Below, one piece after another: positions 35,497 through 44,700 of a DNA stretch of 64,000 nucleotides. The stretch is from Flavobacterium pallidum (lineage in GTDB: Bacteria > Bacteroidota > Bacteroidia > Flavobacteriales > Flavobacteriaceae): assembly GCF_003097535.1 (NCBI RefSeq), contig NZ_CP029187.1, positions 1,860,001-1,924,000 of the forward strand, written 5' to 3'. A model generated the notes under the pieces. It did not search any database and was not told the origin of the DNA. It saw only the letters and a list, made by a program, of their open reading frames with translations. The stretch's first letter is position 1, and each line of letters starts with the position of its first letter. The translations under genes and the position numbers were made by a program.

Positions 35497-36156
35497 ATGT
35501 CATACCAAAAGCTTAAACTACTCATTGCAGACGATCACCAGCTTTTTATAGGAGGCCTCAAACTGATATTGCAGGAGCACCTTGGTACAGAAATTTCAGA
35601 ATTCGCGCTCAACGGCAAAGAAGCAATCGACAAATGCATGAAACAGGATTTTGATATCGTATTGATGGATATCAACATGCCAGTCATCGATGGCATTGAA
35701 GCGACACGCGAAATTAAAAGCCACAGGCCAAACATCAAGATATTGATGGTGAGTATGATGTCAGACTTTGATACCGTGAACCGCGTTTTTAAAGCCGGAG
35801 CCGATGGTTTGCTGATTAAGAATGCGAATGCTTCGGAATTCATAAGGGCATTCCAGACCGTACAGGGCAATGGCATTTACCTTTCGCCGCAATTGTCTGA
35901 TTTTTTTGCAAAAGATAAAGCCGGAAAACCCGTCACCAAAGGCGATTACATCCAATTCAGTGAACAGGTCGTTACGCCCCGTGAGAAATCAATCCTTAAA
36001 ATGATAGCGGAAGGTTTTACAAATCAGGAAATTGCAGAAACATTATTCCTTTCCGTAAAAACCGTCAACACCCATAGGAACAATATGCTGGCCAAGCTCA
36101 ACCTTCCGAACACGGCTGCTTTGGTGAAATTTGCCATCGACAATAAGTTGGTTTAG
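35497..36156 (+). CDS. orphan NarL/LuxR-family response regulator
   Basis: 219 residues. Receiver (LLIADDHQLFIGGLKLIL; phospho-acceptor Asp in IVLMDINMPVIDG; Lys in LLIKNANA) and C-terminal LuxR HTH (VTPREKSILKMIAEGFTNQEIAETLFLSVKTVNTHRNNMLAKL). No kinase gene is adjacent, so its partner is encoded elsewhere or is one of the two kinases in this window. It sits between the Ig adhesin and the SIR2/STAND operon, 177 bp upstream of the latter, in whose spacer candidate operator site C lies. No TAnnTTTG element was found directly upstream. Confidence 0.93.
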   Translation: MSYQKLKLLIADDHQLFIGGLKLILQEHLGTEISEFALNGKEAIDKCMKQDFDIVLMDINMPVIDGIEATREIKSHRPNIKILMVSMMSDFDTVNRVFKAGADGLLIKNANASEFIRAFQTVQGNGIYLSPQLSDFFAKDKAGKPVTKGDYIQFSEQVVTPREKSILKMIAEGFTNQEIAETLFLSVKTVNTHRNNMLAKLNLPNTAALVKFAIDNKLV

Positions 36157-36212
36157 AATGACAATTTTATGTTCCGAATTGGAAACATACAAAATTTGCG
36201 GCTGGACTCATT

Positions 36213-36227
36213 TCAGGTAAAAATACG
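36213..36227 (+). promoter_or_regulatory. candidate operator, site C (AGGTA-AAAA-TACGC)
   Basis: TCAGGTAAAAATACG, identical over 15 bases to site A (opposite strand). Its 3' end is 24 bp upstream of the -7 element TATATTTG of the SIR2 gene, nearly the same distance as site B from its -7 element. Confidence 0.5.
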
Positions 36228-36251
36228 CTATTTCCAACAACGTAAAATTCC

Positions 36252-36259
36252 TATATTTG
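36252..36259 (+). promoter_or_regulatory. -7 element TATATTTG of the SIR2/STAND operon
   Basis: Exact TAnnTTTG, 74 nt before the ATG at 36334. Confidence 0.55.
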
Positions 36260-36333
36260 AAACAATGCTGATTGTGAAACAGTTATGCTTATCATAAAAA
36301 CTGTCACAATACCAAAAACAGCCGTATTCAAAC

Positions 36334-37404
36334 ATGGATGCCAAAGATTTATACCAATCGCTTAGCGCAGACAATAAAAGGCAACTGCAGCAACTTGCCG
36401 CCGAAATCTGCGAAAAGTATGACAGGGGTGACAAAGCCGGACAATATAAAGGCCGTGTGGTATTATTCCTCGGGGCAGCAGTAAATTACCATTTGTCGCG
36501 CCCGGGTTTTGAAGGGATTTATAGCAAAGAGGACCGGCCGCCGCTGGGCAACGAACTCAATAATTATTTTATTGATGCGCTTTTTGCCGCCGACAATACC
36601 ACGGAACGAAGCGATTACATGAAGGAAGAAAGGCTTCCGCTAAGCTGGGTCAGCCAGTATTATCAGGAAACCTTCAGCCGTGAAGCGATGGTTGACAAAC
36701 TGGCCCACGCCATCGATAATAAAAAGCCTTCCCCAATTTTGAATGCGCTGGCCGAAATGCCTTTTAAATATATCGTTTCCACCAACTACGACCACCTTTT
36801 TGAGACCGCATTGGATACTGCGATACAAAATGGTTACAAAAAAGGCTATAAAAAAGGCGTTTACAAGCCCAATCGCGGCGATACTTCAGAATATACAGAG
36901 GATTTCGGTGCAGATATTTCAGCAGAGATGCCTTTTTTATACAAACTCCACGGGGACATACGCGACCCTTTTAATGAAGACGGCGATTACCTGCCAGAAA
37001 AAGATGCCATCGTTTTAACCGATGAGGATTACCTGCATTTTATTTTGAGGATGAGCCAGGTGAGTACCAATATGGAGCGTGGCCTCACAGACCAGCGTTT
37101 GGATCTATACCCCATTCCGCAATCGATCAATAATGCATTCAGCGGCCTGAACCGCAATACGTTCTTGTTTGTCGGCTACAGCCTAAGGGATTACAACCTC
37201 CGGCTGATCTTCAAGACCGCGCTCTGGAAAAAGAATGTTGATATTTTCAGGGCACTTCAAAAATGGTCCATCGATGTAAAACCCGATGAAGTCATCAAGA
37301 ATATTTACATCAGGGATTATAAATTCAGTTTTATAGAAGACGACATCTGGACTACAATCCCTTATCTGTACAAAGAAATGTTCGGAAAAGAAATGCCTTT
37401 ATGA
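36334..37404 (+). CDS. SIR2-like domain protein, probable NADase effector
   Basis: 356 residues, no signal peptide. SIR2_2-type fold: the nucleotide-binding glycine motif VVLFLGAAVNYH (about 46-57, GAAVN in place of the usual GAGxS), STNYDHLFE (Asn/Asp equivalent to the catalytic pair of SIR2), LYKLHGDI (catalytic His), LTDEDYLHF, and LFVGYSLRDYNLRLIF as the closing strand. Catalytic positions look intact. In anti-phage systems SIR2 domains of this kind deplete NAD+ and kill infected cells. The stop overlaps the start of the STAND NTPase gene (ATGA, 37401-37404), so the two are translationally coupled. I infer sensor/effector partnership; a role in unrelated signalling cannot be excluded. Confidence 0.87.
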   Translation: MDAKDLYQSLSADNKRQLQQLAAEICEKYDRGDKAGQYKGRVVLFLGAAVNYHLSRPGFEGIYSKEDRPPLGNELNNYFIDALFAADNTTERSDYMKEERLPLSWVSQYYQETFSREAMVDKLAHAIDNKKPSPILNALAEMPFKYIVSTNYDHLFETALDTAIQNGYKKGYKKGVYKPNRGDTSEYTEDFGADISAEMPFLYKLHGDIRDPFNEDGDYLPEKDAIVLTDEDYLHFILRMSQVSTNMERGLTDQRLDLYPIPQSINNAFSGLNRNTFLFVGYSLRDYNLRLIFKTALWKKNVDIFRALQKWSIDVKPDEVIKNIYIRDYKFSFIEDDIWTTIPYLYKEMFGKEMPL

Positions 37405-40400
37405 TGGACATGACAAATACAAACAACGCTAAGGACAATCAGGAAATTCCGCAACCCTTTCGCGGGATTAAGCCCTTCCGGTATTCCGACCGGGATATTT
37501 TTGCAGGGCGCAACTGGGAAAAAGAGCAGCTCCTGAACCTCGTTTCGCTGTACCGCGGCATATTGCTTTTCGGTCAAAGCGGTTTCGGGAAATCATCAAT
37601 CATCAATGCGGCTTTGGCACCAAAATTGCTCGAATATGATTTTTTGCCTGAAGTCATGCGGGTGTCACCATCCTATGATGGTACTTTCATCATTTACAGG
37701 ATTAAGGAAAATGAGGACAACGATACCTATCTTCCATCCATTTTCGACGACCTGAATACGGAAAACAAACCGCAAATCAGCGTGTCATTTAAGGAATTCC
37801 GCGAAAGAATTTTAACGCTCAGGCCAAAACTCAGAGGCGATGCCACCGATCATCCGGAAAAATTGCCGCCAAGGCTTACGCTTTCCGATGAGATCGCTTA
37901 CGGTGAATCTATAATCGATGAAGAATCGCCGATTCCGGTGTTCATCTTTGACCAGTTTGAAGAGCTGATCACGCTTTTTGAGGAAATGGGAGGCACTACC
38001 ACAGATGGGGAACTTACGCCTGCTGACCGTAAAAAATTCCAAAAGGAAATCATCGAATTTTTCCGGGAAATATATTACAACAGGTCTTTACGCATGAAGT
38101 TCATCTTTGTGTTCCGGGAAGATTACCTGGCGAAGTTTTCCCGCCTGTTCATGGCAATCCCTGATCTGAAGGACCATACTTTGCGTATAAAATCAATCCC
38201 CTGCCAGGACATATACCAGATTATTTCCTGTCCTTTTACAGGCGGGAATGAAGGGAAATTCACAAATCCATTTTCGGAAGAATTTATGGTTGCCCTTGAG
38301 ACAAAATTGAAGGAGCATTTTGATGATGACTACGCTGTACTTACTGATGTGCAGATCGTGTGCGAGTTTCTTTATGAACTTCCGCCGGTTGAACGTATGT
38401 CGTTCCTGCAACATGCGAGCGTCAAGGATATCATCAGGCAGTCTTATGAAAATGCGCTCGCGCGCCTGCCTGCAGCAGATCAGACCGTTGCCACAGAAAT
38501 CCTGCAGATTTTGGTGCTGAATGAAAATACGCGCAATATTTTCCACAAGCATGCCATTGAAGAAGCGCTGACGGAACAAGGCCACCGCGTTACAAACCTG
38601 AATGCCATACTCGACAGGCTTGAGCATGAAACAAGGCTTGTGCGCAGTGAACGGCGATCGGGCGGGGTATATTATGAAATCAACAGCGAGTCCATCATCC
38701 CGACGCTGAACAAGATGAAGGTCATCCGGGAACAGTCACTTTTGGCACAAGGCATCTGGGTCAAGAATAAAAGGCGCACGGCTATTCTGGTTTTGGTTTT
38801 AATATTGGCCTTTACCTCATTCGGGTTTTGGTACCAGCACCAGCAATCTATCGATACCAGGGCGCAACTGTATATGATCGCCGCTAAAAATGCCGACAAT
38901 TCCACGTTGGCTTACCTCATTGCCAAAGATGCCTTCAAGCGTCCACCGGACATTCTCCAGAATTATTTAAACGGATTTGAGAATAAAGGGCCCGACTTTT
39001 ACCTTACCGGCATGTTTGCCGATGGTTACGGCAAGGTAGGCTATAATGATAAAGGGGAAGTCACAGTGGTGCAAAGGGATGCTGTACTGTATTATGGGGC
39101 CAAAGGGATTATATTTGAAAAACAGCGGTTTAAGGATATCGATTATGTCTATTTCGCATATCCTGAAAGCGCTTTGCTTATTGGCAGGCCCATCGACAAT
39201 AATGGATTTTGCCTGGTCAGCATGAATAACAGCAGCGCCACACGGTATGCAACAGCTCGGGACAACGGGCCCGCTAATGCCATGTCTCCGGACCGGAAAT
39301 CCTTTATATTGGCCGGGAATCTGTATCATTACGGTAATCCAGCGCCCATGGGAACGTTAATGGCGTATGGTGAAAAACTGCATAAAGTTGTTTTTTCAAA
39401 CAACAGCATGTTCATTATAGGACAGACACAGTATGGCGATTTTTACAGGTTCAGCAGGGAGGGTGTTATGGAAGGTTTTATTGCCAATACCGGTAACGGA
39501 TTCACCGATTTCTGCATAGCTCCTGATGGTCGAAGTATATACATTGTCGGGAAGGATAATAAACCCGAAGTCATTGCAATCCCCGACCTGTTAAGCAAGG
39601 ATATTCAACACAAACAAAAGCAGGGGGATTATTATACTGCGTATTATGATGCTGATGAATATGGGAACGTAGGGGAACGCATTGCCATTTCGCCTGACGG
39701 AAAACACGTGCTTGTCGCCCATAGCAATGAAGTGGAATTATCAGACAATAACGGGAATGGACAACGCACATTAATTACTGCTGAAAGCCGCATCACCAAT
39801 GCCATCTTTTCACCTGATGGGCAAAATATCCTGGCTTCGACGCTTTCCGGTAAGGTATATATTTGGAAGAAAGGTGAAATTTCCGCCTTGTATAAATCAA
39901 AGGAACTGCAGATTTACAGTCCTTTGGATTACGCCAAAACAGGCTTGACAGATTATACTGCTGAAAAAATTTACGGAAATCCTGACAGCAGCATCGAGCT
40001 TTTGAGGCAAATCCTGACTTACAGCATGGCATTGCCAAATATCAACGAACATCCCGGTGACAAGGATTATGACAAACTCATCAGGACTTCCCTATATGAT
40101 ATTTCCGGGATGTATAAAAAGCTGATGGCAGAATCAAAACTCAAAGGACTGTCAAAACTCCAGCGCCGCCAGGCCATGCTGAAATATGCCAAATTTGAAA
40201 TCGATTCCATCAGCCTGACCAGTACCGGTAATGACAGCATCATGCGTATTAAAGGTTTGCTGGTCACACAGCATCTCAGGGAAAAGGCTTTTGATGATGA
40301 CCAATCGGATAAGGAGATCATCCTGGATCTTGCACAGGGATATAAATTGGTGGCGAAAAACCTGATACCGGATTATGCAAAAGCGGCAAACCTGCTTAAA

Positions 40401-40775
40401 AAAGGAACCTCGAAAATCGAGCGCGCCATCATCGGGACGCCATATGATGCAGCTATAAGGCATGAACTCTCGCCATTATATGACACGTTATCGCATTACA
40501 GTATTTATGCCGGGCGCTATGCAGATGCGGTCACTTATGCCCGAAAAGGACTTTATTATGATGCTGGAAACAAATGGATCAATTCCAATCTTGCGATGGG
40601 CCTGCTGCTTCAAAGCCGATTTGCAGATGCCCAAAAAGTGTATGCGGCCAACAGCAGCCTCAGCGCCTATTTCCTGGAAGATTTAGAAGCATGGGAAAAA
40701 GCAAAAATTATAAAACCGGGGACTGCTTTGCATGCTGAGTTCCTGAAAATAAAGGAATATCTGCGAAAATTGTAA
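37401..40775 (+). CDS. nSTAND1-type NTPase with transmembrane helix, beta-propeller and TPR tail
   Basis: 1124 residues. Conserved N-terminus PFRGIKPFRYSDRDIFAGR, Walker A GQSGFGKSS (58-66), Walker B IPVFIFDQFEELITLF (about 177-192), sensor-region FVFREDYLAKF; helical/winged section to 450; one strong transmembrane helix (about 459-478); a WD40-like beta-propeller (about 500-860, with SPDGKHVLVAHS and SPDGQNILASTLSGKVYIWKK blades); and helical TPR-like repeats (about 940-1110). This is the domain order of a STAND regulatory ATPase: NTPase switch, then superstructure that senses a ligand. The membrane helix between switch and sensor is unusual and would place the propeller/TPR part outside the cytosol. 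Coupled to the SIR2 gene; followed by a terminator. Confidence 0.87.
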   Translation: MMDMTNTNNAKDNQEIPQPFRGIKPFRYSDRDIFAGRNWEKEQLLNLVSLYRGILLFGQSGFGKSSIINAALAPKLLEYDFLPEVMRVSPSYDGTFIIYRIKENEDNDTYLPSIFDDLNTENKPQISVSFKEFRERILTLRPKLRGDATDHPEKLPPRLTLSDEIAYGESIIDEESPIPVFIFDQFEELITLFEEMGGTTTDGELTPADRKKFQKEIIEFFREIYYNRSLRMKFIFVFREDYLAKFSRLFMAIPDLKDHTLRIKSIPCQDIYQIISCPFTGGNEGKFTNPFSEEFMVALETKLKEHFDDDYAVLTDVQIVCEFLYELPPVERMSFLQHASVKDIIRQSYENALARLPAADQTVATEILQILVLNENTRNIFHKHAIEEALTEQGHRVTNLNAILDRLEHETRLVRSERRSGGVYYEINSESIIPTLNKMKVIREQSLLAQGIWVKNKRRTAILVLVLILAFTSFGFWYQHQQSIDTRAQLYMIAAKNADNSTLAYLIAKDAFKRPPDILQNYLNGFENKGPDFYLTGMFADGYGKVGYNDKGEVTVVQRDAVLYYGAKGIIFEKQRFKDIDYVYFAYPESALLIGRPIDNNGFCLVSMNNSSATRYATARDNGPANAMSPDRKSFILAGNLYHYGNPAPMGTLMAYGEKLHKVVFSNNSMFIIGQTQYGDFYRFSREGVMEGFIANTGNGFTDFCIAPDGRSIYIVGKDNKPEVIAIPDLLSKDIQHKQKQGDYYTAYYDADEYGNVGERIAISPDGKHVLVAHSNEVELSDNNGNGQRTLITAESRITNAIFSPDGQNILASTLSGKVYIWKKGEISALYKSKELQIYSPLDYAKTGLTDYTAEKIYGNPDSSIELLRQILTYSMALPNINEHPGDKDYDKLIRTSLYDISGMYKKLMAESKLKGLSKLQRRQAMLKYAKFEIDSISLTSTGNDSIMRIKGLLVTQHLREKAFDDDQSDKEIILDLAQGYKLVAKNLIPDYAKAANLLKKGTSKIERAIIGTPYDAAIRHELSPLYDTLSHYSIYAGRYADAVTYARKGLYYDAGNKWINSNLAMGLLLQSRFADAQKVYAANSSLSAYFLEDLEAWEKAKIIKPGTALHAEFLKIKEYLRKL

Positions 40776-40810
40776 ATATATATTGTCATTTATAAAGCTC
40801 GATATACGGT

Positions 40811-40838
40811 AAAAAATACCCACTAGGGGGTATTTTTT
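40811..40838 (+). terminator. terminator between STAND and lysozyme-family genes
   Basis: AAAAAATACCC / GGGTATTTTTT perfect 11-bp stem with 6-nt loop. Its left arm also resembles the operator motif (GGTAAAAAATACCC), so the region may have two roles. Confidence 0.75.
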
Positions 40839-40882
40839 ATTAATAGTCAATGAGTTACATTTATATCCTAAAACCAAAACCA

Positions 40883-41677
40883 ATGACTCCACAACAAAAA
40901 ACAATGTATGAAGGCAATTTCGACACCTGTACCTTAAGCGCTGCTAAATTGGCGGAAATTGATACAGCGGTGACGAAAATTTCGGCTAATAAAGCACGTT
41001 ACGAAGCTGTCGCAACGCCCCTGAACATTCCATGGTATGTCGTAGGCGTGCTGCATAATATGGAAGCGGGACTGAACTTCAATTGCCACCTGCACAACGG
41101 TGATCCGCTTACTGCCCGAACTGTACATGTCCCGAAAGGGCAGCCCGTTAAAGGCAATCCGCCGTTTACATGGGAAGTCAGTGCTGCTGACGCGTTGACC
41201 GGCAATGGCCTGAATACCTGGAAGGACTGGAGCCTCAGCGGCTTGTTATACCGGATTGAATGCTATAACGGACTTGGGTACTTCAAGAAAAACCTGCCTT
41301 CCCCATACCTGTGGAGCTACACTGATAAATATACCAAAGGGAAATTTGCCGCAGATGGGCAATACGATCCCAATCTTGTCTCAAAGCAATGCGGCGCCGC
41401 GGCTTTATTGAAAAGGATGTCCGACAAGAAGATTATTGCCATGCCGGCAGCCTCAGCTCCGGCAGTACCTACAATTAAAGACCAGATTATTGCGGCTGGA
41501 AATAAAGTGGCCTATTTTTCCGGGACCGTATCTCCAGATGGTAAGGCATTGCAGGACTTGCTCAATCAAAATGGCAGCACGCTTGTCGCTGATGGCAAGG
41601 CTGGTAAAAATACTTCTGATGCATGGTTCAAATGGAGTGGCCTGTACCTGAAAGGTGATCCAAGGAGGACTTCTTAA
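40883..41677 (+). CDS. lysozyme-family protein with C-terminal peptidoglycan-binding-like region
   Basis: 264 residues from ATG at 40883 (MTPQQKTMYE); an in-frame ATG at 40850 would add eleven residues. Matches the COG5526-type lysozyme family: PWYVVGVLHNMEAGLNFNCHLHNGDPLTARTVHVP (Glu in HNMEAG is the likely catalytic acid), PFTWEVSAADAL, GLLYRIECYNGLGYF, SPYLWSYTDKYTKGKFAADG. A Pro/Ala linker and a 55-residue end resembling a peptidoglycan-binding repeat follow. No signal peptide, so it must leave the cell by another route or act on lysis. Its position between a STAND operon and a CHAT/lipase gene is unusual. Function in cell-wall hydrolysis is family knowledge; role here is inferred. Confidence 0.8.
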   Translation: MTPQQKTMYEGNFDTCTLSAAKLAEIDTAVTKISANKARYEAVATPLNIPWYVVGVLHNMEAGLNFNCHLHNGDPLTARTVHVPKGQPVKGNPPFTWEVSAADALTGNGLNTWKDWSLSGLLYRIECYNGLGYFKKNLPSPYLWSYTDKYTKGKFAADGQYDPNLVSKQCGAAALLKRMSDKKIIAMPAASAPAVPTIKDQIIAAGNKVAYFSGTVSPDGKALQDLLNQNGSTLVADGKAGKNTSDAWFKWSGLYLKGDPRRTS

Positions 41678-41773
41678 GCCGGGATTATCAACGATTTCAT
41701 TAAGGTAAGTGTCGGCACGGCTGTAAAAGGCTGCGCTCAACACTTCATTTTTTAAAACTAAAACACAAAAATC

Positions 41774-44700
41774 ATGGCTGAAATTATTTACAATTTTCCT
41801 GCCACCAAGGAACAACAAGATAAAGCGGACGGACAGAAAAAACCTGAAGTGACCTACCGTATCGAAATCCATAACAGAAGCGGAGAACCTTCAGAAATAC
41901 ATAGTATTAATACAGCTGACAAGGATAAATATTATCAGTTTGTATACGACGACAACACCACCTGGCTCGCTGACGGCGATACCCTCCACGAACTTTTCGG
42001 TGAAGGGCAGCAATCCCGCGGCGGTAAAAGTGAAACCAGCCTTCCGCTCGAACTTGGCAGTGGTTCACAACGTGGCGTTGTCGGGAGCATCGTCCTTAAG
42101 CTCATCCATGTTTTTGTAAAACCCGCCGGAGATAAGTTGGTAGCCGATGTTGCGGCCAAACTTGAAAACAAGCAATTGGCGGCAACCCGTGATGGACTCC
42201 ATATCTTGAACCGGGATTTCATGATGCGTTATTATCCTTCAGATAAAAATGCAATACTGGAAGAAAAGCCGATATTGCTGTTTATCCACGGTACCAATTC
42301 CAATACTGAAGGCGCATTCGGAGGTCTGGCACAAAATAAAGTGTTTGACGAAATTTATAATACGTATTCCGGAAACGTGCTTGCATTCCAGCACAGGACG
42401 CTTACGGTCAGTCCGTTGCAGAATACCGTGGATTTGGTAAAGGGACTGCCAGACAAATGTACGCTGCACATCATCACACATTCCAGGGGAGGCCTCATAG
42501 GGGATATATTGTCCAAATATGCTGCAGGCAAATTCTTTACGGAACAGGAAATACAACTTTTCAAAAAGGAAGGGCGTAAGCAAGATCTCAAAAGTATTGC
42601 AGATCTTGAGGAATTGTTCAGGAACAAGAGGATCAGTGTTGATAAGTTCGTCCGTGTGGCCTCGCCATCGGCAGGAACATTGCTCGCATCGGACCGTATG
42701 GACCACATTCTCAATGTACTTTTTAATGTTGCAGGAACCGCCAGTGTTTTTGCAGATGTAATGCATGACCTGATTAGTGCAGTATTAAAGGAAAAAAGTA
42801 ATATCGATGTGCTCCCGGGACTGGAAGCCATGAATCCGCAGTCGATTTTTATAAAAGCACTCAATGTAAGGACCCCCGGCTCAGAAATTGACGGCAGTTC
42901 GCTGATGGTTATTTCCGGCAACGGAAAGTTGAGCCTTAGTTTCCGGGGGCTTATGGTTGTTTTAGGCAAGCTATTCTACAGGCAGCGCAGCGATTTAGTC
43001 GTAAATACCGATTCAATGTACCTGGGCGTGAGCCGCAGTGGTTCCATACAGTACTTTTTTGATGAAGGTATTAATGTAGACCACCTCCACTATTTCAACA
43101 ACCAGAAAACGCAACAGGCCCTGCTCAATGCGCTTAAGGCTGAACCAGGAAATACGGTCAACGGGTACAAAAGGGTGCCACAACTGGAGATACCAGCGTC
43201 AGACAGGGGTGTCTTTGGTATGGACGGAGGAGAACTGCATCCGGTATTGGCACCACCTTCAGGTAAAAGGCCTATCGTCATATTATTGCCGGGGATCATG
43301 GGCTCGAATATATATGATGAAAACAGCCGGATGTGGCTGAATTATTGGGGTATCCTGAAAGGGGATCTCAGCGAAATGACCAATCTCGATGGCAAAGGCA
43401 TCAGGGCACGCTCCATCATCAAGAGCTCATACAATAAATTGTACCTGCAGCTTTCGCGGAATTATGATGTCGTGATTTTTCCGTTTGACTGGCGTAAGCC
43501 AATGAAGGACTCCGCATCCGAATTGAATAAAAAGATTACGGAGCTGCTTAAATTCAGTGTCCAGATCAAGATTATCGGTCATTCGATGGGAGGGGTGCTG
43601 GTACGGGATTTTATAGTATACCATAAAGATACCTGGGAAATCCTCAACCGCCGCAACGGTTTTAAATTGCTGTTCCTGGGATCCCCGCTGAATGGCTCCC
43701 ATCGCATTCCGGCCGTACTGTTTGGCATGGATGGCATCATCAACAAGCTCAGCTTCCTGGATATGAAACATTCCAAGAAAGAACTGGTGTCGTTTTTCAC
43801 TGCCCTGCCCGGTATATTAAGCCTGTTGCCCTTCTCTAAAGGAGATGACATGGATTATGCCGATATAAAACTCTGGGAAAAAATGCGCTCAGGCATGAAT
43901 GATGATTCCTGGCCATTGCCCCCGGTAGGTGCGGGGACCAAAGAGCGCCTGAAGGAATTTGCTGCCTATCGGGATGAGGTGCTCAGCGCGGCTTCGGGCA
44001 TTGATTATACAAACATGATCTATATTGCAGGGCAGGATAAGGCTACGCCGTGCGGGTTTTCTACGGATGGGGGCAGGCTCGTTTTCAAATATACACGGGA
44101 AGGCGACCAGAGTGTTACCTGGGCCACCGGAATTCCTCCGAAACTGATTGAATCAGAGCAGGTGTATTATACCGATGTTACCCATGGCGACCTGGCCAAT
44201 GAAGAAAAAATCTTCGCCGGAATTGAAGAGATTATCTCACGAGGCAGTACCAACAGGCTTTCAAAAAAGCGCCCTGTATTCCGCGATGCACAAAAGACTT
44301 TCACTATTAATGAGCATACCGACTTCGATTTTTCAGAAAGTGGGCTCGAAAGGTCCATCATGGGTACCACAACCATTACCGAAACCGTGGCGAGCCGCAA
44401 TCCTTTGGTAGTATCGGTAAGCCATGGCGACCTTGCCTATTCATCTTTTCCGGTATTGGCAGGGCATTTCAACGGAGATGCCATCCTGCAGGCAGAAAAG
44501 GCCATCGACCGCAACCTGAATTCCATGCTCCAGTACAAGCACAGGCTGGGAGGATATCCGGGCCCTATTGGCACTTATGAAGTGATTTATAAAAGGGATA
44601 TTTTCTTTGAAGGGGCCATTATCATAGGCCTTGGGGAACCGGAAAAACTGACTTCCTATATGCTCTCCAAAAGCGTGGCGATCGGTGCTGCCAACTACCT

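Noticed and set aside
36157..36333. tRNA or small RNA gene between the LuxR regulator and the SIR2 gene
   Set aside because: No cloverleaf or strong hairpin was found; the segment is explained by promoter and operator sequence.
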